Source: Halobacteriovoraceae bacterium (lineage in GTDB: Bacteria; Bdellovibrionota; Bacteriovoracia; Bacteriovoracales; Bacteriovoracaceae). From it: DNA of 41,111 nt. Where the stretch lies: assembly GCA_018646195.1 (NCBI GenBank), contig JABGVH010000154.1:1-41111 (forward strand), given 5' to 3'. Below the pieces are notes generated by a model that was not told the DNA's origin, made no database searches, and was given only the letters and a program-made list of their open reading frames with translations. The number at the start of each line of letters is the position of its first letter. The first letter of the stretch is position 1. Both the position numbers and the translations under genes were made by a program. Of the stretch, positions 35,843 through 41,111 are shown piece after piece.

Positions 35843-36931
35843 ATGGACGGCAATGTAAGTCAATACCAAGAAGTTTTAAAGTCGGTTAAACACCCACAAA
35901 GTGGAGAGGTATTTGACCTATCTGGTCGGTTGAATAATGTCTATTTGGACGGTGGCAATTTAGTTGTTGAGTATGATCGCGAAGGAATTTCTCCCCAGCA
36001 GAAATGGACGATACAAGAAGCTATTTTGGATTCACTCAAGGATCTTATAAAAGCCGACAAGGTTGTCATAAAAACTAAATCTAAAAACTCTAGTGATGTT
36101 GCCAATAGCCGACCTGCAGGTCCAGCAAATCTTCAAGTAGGACATGGTCAAGCGGCTCCAAAGAAACGCATACCGAATGTAAAAAAAGTTATTGCAGTCT
36201 CTTCCTGTAAAGGTGGAGTTGGTAAATCGACAGTAACAGTTAACCTAGCGCTAGCACTTAGAAAACTTGGTCATACTGTAGGAATTCTAGATGCGGATAT
36301 CTATGGACCTTCTATACCTATGTTACTTGGAAAGCGTGAGGCCCAGCCTTCTGCCACTGAGGCCAAAAAGATTATTCCGCTTGAAAACCATTCACTAAAA
36401 TTTATGAGTTTTGGTTTTTTTATTCCAGAGGGAGATCCAGTAATTTGGCGAGGACCTATGTTAAATGGCGTCCTGAACCAATTTCTTTTTGATGTCGACT
36501 GGGGCGAATTAGATTTTCTTCTAATAGACATGCCTCCAGGTACAGGCGATGTTCAATTATCATTAGTTCAAAATACTGAGGTAGACGGTGCAATCGTTGT
36601 TTCGACTCCTCAAGACGTCGCGGTCCTGGATTCGAAGAAGGGCCTCAACATGTTTAAGAAAATGAATGTTCCGGTTCTTGGAATGGTTGAGAATATGAGT
36701 TATTTTGCACCTAGTGATAGCGACAAGAAATACCATATTTTTGGCGAAGGTGGAGTGCTTAAGGCCTGCGAAGAACTTGAAATTCCATTTCTTGGTGGAA
36801 TTCCTATCGAAATGGAAATGCGAGAAGGTTCAGATACTGGCAATCCTTATATGTTAAACTCAGAGCATGAGAATCTTACTGGCTGGAAAGCTTATATGGA
36901 TTTATCGCAAAAACTTGATAAAATTCTCTAG
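35843..36931 (+). CDS. Mrp/NBP35-family ATP-binding protein
   Basis: 362 residues from ATG 35843, which is six bases after AGGAG; ATG 35840 is only three away. The N-terminal MIP18/DUF59-type domain (QYQEVLKSVKHPQSG, then IQEAILDSLKDLI) is followed by a MinD-like P-loop ATPase with SCKGGVGKSTVTVNLA, DADIYGPSIP, WRGPMLN, DMPPGTGDVQL and STPQDVA. The family loads and transfers Fe-S clusters. The segment that normally carries the cluster-binding Cys-x-x-Cys after ENMSYF reads APSDSDKK here, with no cysteine. Its role may therefore differ from classical ApbC/Mrp. Confidence 0.93.
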   Translation: MDGNVSQYQEVLKSVKHPQSGEVFDLSGRLNNVYLDGGNLVVEYDREGISPQQKWTIQEAILDSLKDLIKADKVVIKTKSKNSSDVANSRPAGPANLQVGHGQAAPKKRIPNVKKVIAVSSCKGGVGKSTVTVNLALALRKLGHTVGILDADIYGPSIPMLLGKREAQPSATEAKKIIPLENHSLKFMSFGFFIPEGDPVIWRGPMLNGVLNQFLFDVDWGELDFLLIDMPPGTGDVQLSLVQNTEVDGAIVVSTPQDVAVLDSKKGLNMFKKMNVPVLGMVENMSYFAPSDSDKKYHIFGEGGVLKACEELEIPFLGGIPIEMEMREGSDTGNPYMLNSEHENLTGWKAYMDLSQKLDKIL

Positions 36932-36972
36932 AGTAATATCAATTTGATATTGGGACCACGGACGAGGTTATC

Positions 36973-37515
36973 CTGAAAGGCATTATTGAAGTTATTGAAG
37001 AGCAATGTGTATTTGGATTTACTGGTCGAGTAAACATCCTTCTTAAAGAAAATAATCAATTCAAAGGAATCGTCTACCTGCTGGATGGCAATCTAGTTCA
37101 TTGTAAGTATGACGGGGCCTCTGGGCTCAACTCGCTTTACTCACTTGTTTTCACCGATATGGAAAAGGACGCCTATTTTAAGTTTGTAGTGGAGCCTGAG
37201 GTAGTTGAAGTGAACGAGAAAAACTTCAGCCTCAATTTCGAAAAATTCAAATCCAATGTTAAAACCCTCTATGGCGAGTATCGAGAAGTTGGCAGGCTCA
37301 AGCCACCAGATTCAGTTAAACTGTTAATTCAAGAAAGCTTCATCCGCCAAGGATCCGATATCACCGCTAAGGAATTTCGAATTCTTTGCACTTTAACCGA
37401 ATTTAACCGAGTCGGGGACGTCTATCAAAACAGCGATTTAATGAGTTTTGAGGTCACCCGAGCGCTGGTTTCCCTACGCAAAAAAGCCGCCCTAAAGGTC
37501 ATAAAGGCCATCTAA
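36973..37515 (+). CDS. DUF4388-like protein with no conventional start codon
   Basis: The coding frame runs to 37515 and is clearly conserved-looking well upstream of its first ATG (37159): translation from about 36970 gives LKGIIEVIEEQCVFGFTGRV, then GIVYLLDGNLVHCKYDGASG, matching the DUF4388/PATAN core (gi..f.dG.lvha...G..A...l), which an ATG 37159 start would cut in half. The frame is open back to a TAA at 36934 and contains no ATG, GTG or TTG there. The best start is CTG 36973 with GAGG at 36964-36967, giving 180 residues; ATT 36949 or ATC 36970 are alternatives. DUF4388 proteins are associated with two-component and gliding systems. It lies 41 bases after mrp. Confidence 0.6.
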   Translation: MKGIIEVIEEQCVFGFTGRVNILLKENNQFKGIVYLLDGNLVHCKYDGASGLNSLYSLVFTDMEKDAYFKFVVEPEVVEVNEKNFSLNFEKFKSNVKTLYGEYREVGRLKPPDSVKLLIQESFIRQGSDITAKEFRILCTLTEFNRVGDVYQNSDLMSFEVTRALVSLRKKAALKVIKAI

Positions 37516-37552
37516 GGCAGTCCCTATAAAATCCGTAATATTTACCCAGGCC

Positions 37553-37567
37553 GTCTAAACTTTAGAC
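37553..37567. repeat. Perfect inverted repeat GTCTAAA-c-TTTAGAC
   Basis: Fifteen bases, seven per arm, with no following T-run and so not a terminator. Its centre lies about 127 bases upstream of the predicted sigma-54 transcription start, within the usual range of enhancer-binding protein sites. A second perfect 10-base palindrome CCCAGCTGGG (37572-37581) follows immediately. Both are in the 198-base gap between the DUF4388-like gene and the next gene. Confidence 0.5.
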
Positions 37568-37659
37568 AGTTCCCAGCTGGGGGCCATTATCAAGTCTTGC
37601 AATATCAAGCACTTAGAGCGAATTAAAGCAGCAAAAGGGCCTTTTAAGAGCAGTGCCGC

Positions 37660-37677
37660 ATGGCATCATTGTTGCAC
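37660..37677 (+). promoter_or_regulatory. Sigma-54 (-24/-12) promoter
   Basis: TGGCA (37661-37665), six bases, then TTGCA (37672-37676): GG at 37662-37663 and GC at 37674-37675 with exactly ten bases between, as required by RpoN holoenzyme (consensus TGGCACGNNNNTTGCW). The expected start is near 37687, leaving a leader of about 27 bases with AAGGAG before ATG 37714. This promoter type needs an AAA+ activator. Confidence 0.8.
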
Positions 37678-37713
37678 TTCTTAACCTGAGAATATCAGTT
37701 TAAGGAGAAGACG

Positions 37714-39030
37714 ATGTTTAAGTTATTCAGTCCCACTAAGGCCATTTTTGCTGTACTCAGTGTGACCTCGCTTATGGCAATTGCCGGGACATTTTCAGAT
37801 TGGCGCTTTAACTCAGACGAGTTTATGTATGAGTATGATGAAGACGTTCAAATCGTTGGAACTATCGACGATTCCAGTGACCGTGTTGTCGCCTCTTTTC
37901 CCAGTAAGCGAATTCCCGCTGTTCAATACTTAGGTGTAAATTCAAATAATCGTGTGACTATTAATGGTCAATGGGACGTGACCCGTATCTTAAATAAGAA
38001 GGGCCATGCAATTTTTGATAAATATAATAAACCAGGTGATAAAAATAAAAGCCTGGTTGTAGACCTTGAACAAATCAGTACCAGTACTGTGATTGTAGAT
38101 AATGATAAACACCAAGTCTTTAAGGTTTCACTACTTACAAACTTTGGAACAATCGTTTTATTTAAACCACTTGAGAAAGGTTATGAAATAATCGAAGCCC
38201 GAAGAGTAAAAAAAGCTACTAATAAGGTGGCGCCAAAAGCCACTTTTAAGAATATTGCAGCAGCTCCGAAAGGAAATAAGAGAATCAATAAGCCTAGAAA
38301 AGTTAGAAGTACTCGCGGACTTGAAGTGCCACATAATGTGGATCTGGTATTAGAGAGGGCCTTGAACCCTTCAGTTTCTAAAACAGTTATGAAAGGAACG
38401 ATGGTAGAAGGTAACGCAACAATATCTCCAACAGAGATCATTGAGTTATCAGCAACTATAAGTATGGGTTCTTCAAAAGAACAAGATATCTCACTAGCTT
38501 CCGCTAAAATTAATGATGGCGGTCAATTTGAAGGTGAGTATGACGGAAATATGGTAACAGGAATTGTTACAAATAATGGCCAAGGTGGATACCGCATCCG
38601 TTTTGCAACGGGACCATTACAAGGAACAATGCTTAATTTTGTAACTGACGAAGAGTTTGACAAGATTCAAACCCGTGAAGAAGAAGATGCTTATTTAAAA
38701 GCTGAGCAAAATGAAATTGTTAAAGCAATACAAAGAGAAAACGGAATTCAAGCAAAAGAAAAGAGTCGTTCGATTGCTACCGAAAGAGATTCTGAAGAAG
38801 AAGATGAAGAATTTGAAGTAAGAAATATTAATCAAGAAAGCGAAGATGGAGAAGAAGGTCAAGTTCAGAAAGTTGACGGAGAGAGACAGTACCTAACTGA
38901 AGAAGAAATTACCGAAGTAACAAATGAGAAAGGTTTTGATTTTAATTCACCAGTAGAAAGAGCAAATTTTGAATTAAAAAATATTAGAAAGCCGGCATCT
39001 CATAGTGGTGCAGATCAAATTATCGATTAA
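37714..39030 (+). CDS. Exported acidic protein under sigma-54 control
   Basis: 438 residues. Hydrophobic signal peptide (about residues 9-24, TSLMAIAGTFSDW). The mature protein has a beta-rich N-terminal domain (about 25-165), a basic linker (KKATNKVAPK...NKPRKVRSTRG), a second beta-rich domain (about 215-315, with GQFEGEYDGNMVTGIVTNNG) and a very acidic, low-complexity C-terminal third (DSEEEDEEFEVRN). No family recognised. Strong Shine-Dalgarno AAGGAG. Ends in an intrinsic terminator at 39054-39084, so it is a single-gene unit. The basic linker and acidic tail suggest charge-based assembly or binding, an inference only. Confidence 0.8.
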   Translation: MFKLFSPTKAIFAVLSVTSLMAIAGTFSDWRFNSDEFMYEYDEDVQIVGTIDDSSDRVVASFPSKRIPAVQYLGVNSNNRVTINGQWDVTRILNKKGHAIFDKYNKPGDKNKSLVVDLEQISTSTVIVDNDKHQVFKVSLLTNFGTIVLFKPLEKGYEIIEARRVKKATNKVAPKATFKNIAAAPKGNKRINKPRKVRSTRGLEVPHNVDLVLERALNPSVSKTVMKGTMVEGNATISPTEIIELSATISMGSSKEQDISLASAKINDGGQFEGEYDGNMVTGIVTNNGQGGYRIRFATGPLQGTMLNFVTDEEFDKIQTREEEDAYLKAEQNEIVKAIQRENGIQAKEKSRSIATERDSEEEDEEFEVRNINQESEDGEEGQVQKVDGERQYLTEEEITEVTNEKGFDFNSPVERANFELKNIRKPASHSGADQIID

Positions 39031-39053
39031 TTCTTTTATAAAAAAATATTAGT

Positions 39054-39084
39054 AAAAAAGCTCCTTTTATCGGGAGCTTTTTTT
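39054..39084 (+). terminator. Intrinsic terminator
   Basis: AAAAAAGCTCC (39054-39064) and GGAGCTTTTTT (39073-39083) form a strong stem with an eight-base loop, followed by further T residues, just after the exported acidic protein gene. The flanking A- and T-runs could also let it work in reverse. Confidence 0.9.
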
Positions 39085-39085
39085 T

Positions 39086-39109
39086 TGTCTGTTGAATAAA
39101 TTATAGACA
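39086..39109. repeat. Inverted half-sites TGTCT / AGACA upstream of the second sigma-54 promoter
   Basis: TGTCT (39086-39090) and AGACA (39105-39109) are complementary, with 14 bases between. The centre is about 88 bases upstream of the predicted start near 39185. The half-site shares GTCT/AGAC with the repeat at 37553-37567, but the spacing differs, so a shared activator is a hypothesis. Confidence 0.3.
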
Positions 39110-39157
39110 TTTTTTATTTTTACAACTTGAGTAAGCCTGCTTAATCACTAAAGTTAG

Positions 39158-39175
39158 TTGGCACTGCCATTGCAA
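39158..39175 (+). promoter_or_regulatory. Sigma-54 (-24/-12) promoter, near-consensus
   Basis: TTGGCACTGCCATTGCAA matches TTGGCAC at -24 and TTGCA at -12; GG (39160-39161) and GC (39172-39173) are exactly ten bases apart. The start is expected near 39185, with ATG at 39215. It lies in the 184-base gap whose left part holds the terminator of the previous unit. Confidence 0.88.
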
Positions 39176-39214
39176 TATAAAACCTGATAATTATTACCCA
39201 AAGGGAAACCAACT

Positions 39215-39775
39215 ATGAAAGCCATTAACTATCTGCTTCTTCTAATCTTCGCGAGCCTCGCGATTGGTTGTGGGGACACTCCAGAGCAAACTCAACAAGG
39301 TCTCGAGATCGATGCCCTCAACCAGGTCTTAAGTGAAAGCTCGAACTTTGAACAAGCATTGGCCAGCCTGCCAACCAATTGTGCCGGAACCGTTCTAGAA
39401 AACTTCCCGGGGCTTTTAATAAAATGCCTATTCGAAACCGTTCCTTTTACTTACCTCATTATAGACGGTGATCTGGTTGCTCAATTGCCACCAGAGGAAC
39501 AACCGAGGACCGCCCAGGCGCCTAAAGCAACAGAGATAGAGTTCGGAGGTTTTTTAGATATTAGTGTATTAGATTTCGAAGGTCTGTCTTGTGATTTAGA
39601 AGAACAGTCGCCAGTAGAAAATGATGTAAATCTTATGATTTTTAATGACGGTGGCAATCTTATTGTTGCCGATCTTAGTACTGGAACAACTCCTCGTTTT
39701 GTGGCGATAAATTCAGGTAACGTCAACGAATTGGGGATACCTTGCCCACCGTCTTTATTTGAGGAGCAATTCTAA
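39215..39775 (+). CDS. Lipoprotein, first of a duplicated pair
   Basis: 186 residues. Signal peptide with lipobox SLAIGC (Cys19), no Asp at +2, so likely sorted to the outer membrane by the usual rule, if that applies here. Cysteines at 56, 71, 126 and 177 and the pattern LPTNCAG, then LIIDGDL, and NVNELGIPC near the end are shared with the N-terminal part of the next gene, so the two arose by tandem duplication. No known family recognised. Headed by the sigma-54 promoter at 39158; its stop overlaps the next start (TAATG), with GAGGAG inside its own 3' end. Confidence 0.82.
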   Translation: MKAINYLLLLIFASLAIGCGDTPEQTQQGLEIDALNQVLSESSNFEQALASLPTNCAGTVLENFPGLLIKCLFETVPFTYLIIDGDLVAQLPPEEQPRTAQAPKATEIEFGGFLDISVLDFEGLSCDLEEQSPVENDVNLMIFNDGGNLIVADLSTGTTPRFVAINSGNVNELGIPCPPSLFEEQF

Positions 39776-40905
39776 TGAAAAACCTCACACTACTACTCGC
39801 AATAACATTTTCCTTACTAATTTCAAGCTGTGGAAATAAGAAAACAGACAAGGATCAGAAAGATCAAATTGATAGCTTACAGGCCTTAATTAATAATAAT
39901 AATGCACAGGATATTTTGGCCCAATTACCAACAGCTTGTTTCGGAGTTAAGGTAGAGCCTCTAGAGGATACCTTAATTATTGGCTGTAATTTTCAAGCCG
40001 CCTATTTAGTAATAGACTCCGAGCTTGATCTCAATAAACCACCTGGAGAATATCCTGTGGTAGAAACTTCGAGATTAATTGATAAAGCTCCGATCTGTAA
40101 CGCCAGTACTGAGCTTTTATCCTTTGATAATGAAATGCAAATTCTTAGTATAAATCCAGGAACTGTGAATGCTCGATTTGTCGAATTCACGGGACAAGAT
40201 TTTAGTGAACTTGGTTTGACCTGTGATGGTCTCGACAACTCGGTTGTCGCGGCTCTTTTCAATGGAAAAGCATTCTTACCAACTGATGGGGGAGATGTTG
40301 AATCTGGTAAATTTGGACTCGATTGTGATTCGTTAAACGGATTAGATGCCGATGGTGATGGTTCAGCTGATGACCAAGGGATGACTGTACTAAGAATTGA
40401 TCAGGGTGATGTAATCATTGAGCAGCGTTGGTATATTAATAAGCCTAATTGCCCAGCGCCTGGATCTTCTGATTCTCAAAATTTCGATATTGTTGATACT
40501 TACCGCGCTCCTTTTACACTAACAAATATATTGAGCGCCACTTCAATTGATTTAAGTTTTACTTTTATCTCTGGAGTGAGAACAGCGGTTACCCCAGCCG
40601 GTGAAGCCGCCTTAGAGCTTGGAAAGGGATACTGTGGTGTCAGTGACTGGACACAGAATGTAGCGGTTCCTTTCCCAACAGTTGGATTTCAAGAAGACAG
40701 TTGTGATAATGGAGTTGTAAATCCTCAGCAAGGTGGAGATACTCTTGGTGAAGGTTGGACGGTTCCAATTACACCGATCGGCTTTGGTATTGACCACTTT
40801 TCTTCACCAAATTTTCCTAATGAACGTCTCGAAGTAGAAATTGACCTAGGTGAAGGCAGTGAATTTTTAGAATTTGTAATCGAAGGCCAAGTTTTAGAAG
40901 AATAA
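39775..40905 (+). CDS. Lipoprotein, second of a duplicated pair with extra C-terminal domain
   Basis: 376 residues. Lipobox LLISSC (Cys19). The N-terminal 150 residues match the upstream lipoprotein in the order and spacing of cysteines (55, 71, 108, 150) and in LPTACFG, YLVIDSEL and DFSELGLTC. An additional domain (about 155-376) begins with a DADGDGSADD stretch (about 191-200) that looks like a calcium-binding acidic loop, followed by beta-rich sequence with further cysteine pairs. Function unknown; an exposed, possibly calcium-stabilised surface module is inferred. Translationally coupled to the first lipoprotein and followed by a terminator. Confidence 0.82.
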   Translation: MKNLTLLLAITFSLLISSCGNKKTDKDQKDQIDSLQALINNNNAQDILAQLPTACFGVKVEPLEDTLIIGCNFQAAYLVIDSELDLNKPPGEYPVVETSRLIDKAPICNASTELLSFDNEMQILSINPGTVNARFVEFTGQDFSELGLTCDGLDNSVVAALFNGKAFLPTDGGDVESGKFGLDCDSLNGLDADGDGSADDQGMTVLRIDQGDVIIEQRWYINKPNCPAPGSSDSQNFDIVDTYRAPFTLTNILSATSIDLSFTFISGVRTAVTPAGEAALELGKGYCGVSDWTQNVAVPFPTVGFQEDSCDNGVVNPQQGGDTLGEGWTVPITPIGFGIDHFSSPNFPNERLEVEIDLGEGSEFLEFVIEGQVLEE

Positions 40906-40908
40906 AAA

Positions 40909-40932
40909 AAAGCCCCTTTCATAAGGGGCTTT
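40909..40932. terminator. Bidirectional intrinsic terminator
   Basis: AAAGCCCCTT (40909-40918), loop TCAT, AAGGGGCTTT (40923-40932): a perfect ten-pair stem with A-runs on the left and T-rich sequence on the right. It can stop both the lipoprotein unit and the convergent gene at 40962. Confidence 0.92.
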
Positions 40933-40961
40933 CTTTCTTAAAATTTAAAAACAAATTTAAA

Positions 40962-41111
40962 TTATTTTCTGTAAGTCATGGCGGTACCTTCTACGGTGAC
41001 ACAAGAGCCTTTAGCGTAGAAAGTGGCGTCAGCAATATAGTCAGCACCAGAAGACTTTTGGGCGGCTTTAATAGCATTGTCCATCAGTCCAATTGTTCCT
41101 GAGGCAGAAGA
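40962..41111 (-). CDS. C-terminal end of a small protein, possibly a lipoprotein
   Basis: Minus-strand frame entering from the right edge and ending at TAA 40964-40962; 49 residues visible. It reads GLMDNAIKAAQKSSGADY, then SCVTVEGTAMTYRK, a pattern of helix, then strand with cysteine, then VEGTA that recurs at the ends of small bacterial lipoproteins. The N-terminus, and so any lipobox, is outside the window. Convergent with the duplicated lipoproteins; shares their terminator. Confidence 0.65.
   Translation of the reverse strand, partial: SSASGTIGLMDNAIKAAQKSSGADYIADATFYAKGSCVTVEGTAMTYRK

Noticed and set aside
36934-37159. Frameshifted pseudogene upstream of the DUF4388-like ATG
   Set aside because: The frame is continuous with no stop or shift; only the start codon is unusual.
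37553-37581. Inverted repeat and palindrome as a terminator of the DUF4388-like gene
   Set aside because: No T-run follows either hairpin, so they are more likely protein-binding sites.
1-41111. CRISPR arrays, insertion sequences, integrase or phage genes
   Set aside because: No regularly spaced repeats, terminal inverted repeats or transposase/integrase motifs were seen on either strand.

Overview
The window is compact, AT-rich bacterial chromosome with almost no free space; no gene-free stretch exceeds about 200 bases. The set of diderm genes (LptF/G-family permease, several outer-membrane beta-barrels, many lipoproteins, class A PBP, Slt-type lytic transglycosylase, hut pathway, two sigma-54 promoters) and the style of the proteins fit a Bdellovibrionota-type bacterium, most likely Bacteriovorax/Halobacteriovorax-like. 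This is an inference from protein style only: the window has no rRNA or other taxonomic marker that I can place firmly. I see no transposase, integrase, phage gene or CRISPR array.

Layout. 1-3.0 kb: a patatin-like lipase running off the left edge, divergent from a small HTH/coiled-coil protein coupled to a FlgT-like protein with a C-terminal beta-barrel. 3.0-6.4 kb: a divergent NAD-dependent DNA ligase and RadA. 6.3-9.1 kb: glycerol kinase, an orphan Flp-like pilin, a TlpA-type thioredoxin and a Kazal-domain lipoprotein. 9.2-15.8 kb (minus strand): a tightly packed run in transcription order def-fmt-rpe-hutH-hutU-hutI, joining N-formylmethionine handling to histidine degradation. 15.9-20.3 kb (minus): an envelope cluster of an outer-membrane protein, a CFI-box protein, an LptF/G-family permease and an ArnT-like glycosyltransferase, divergent from galU. 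20.3-24.3 kb: galU, a secreted unknown and priA. 24.4-28.1 kb: a large secreted unknown and a convergent porin-like barrel. 28.2-32.9 kb: class A PBP, tRNA-Gln(UUG), prs, pth, ychF. 32.9-35.7 kb (minus): a HAMP-like membrane protein and an Slt-type lytic transglycosylase. 35.8-37.5 kb: an Mrp-family ATPase and a DUF4388-like protein without a conventional start codon.

37.5-40.9 kb is the most distinctive part: two transcription units, each headed by an excellent sigma-54 (-24/-12) promoter and each ended by a clear intrinsic terminator. They encode an exported acidic protein and a pair of tandemly duplicated cysteine-patterned lipoproteins. No sigma-54 activator (AAA+ enhancer-binding protein) lies in the window, so control must act in trans. 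Inverted repeats sharing TGTCT/AGACA half-sites lie upstream of both promoters and are candidate activator sites. The window ends inside a small minus-strand protein.

Housekeeping genes (ligase, radA, priA, prs, pth, ychF, def, fmt, rpe, galU) are interleaved with lineage-specific envelope genes. The best leads are the sigma-54 lipoprotein module, the ligase and Mrp proteins lacking usually conserved active-site or cluster residues, the Kazal lipoprotein, and the class III prepilin.
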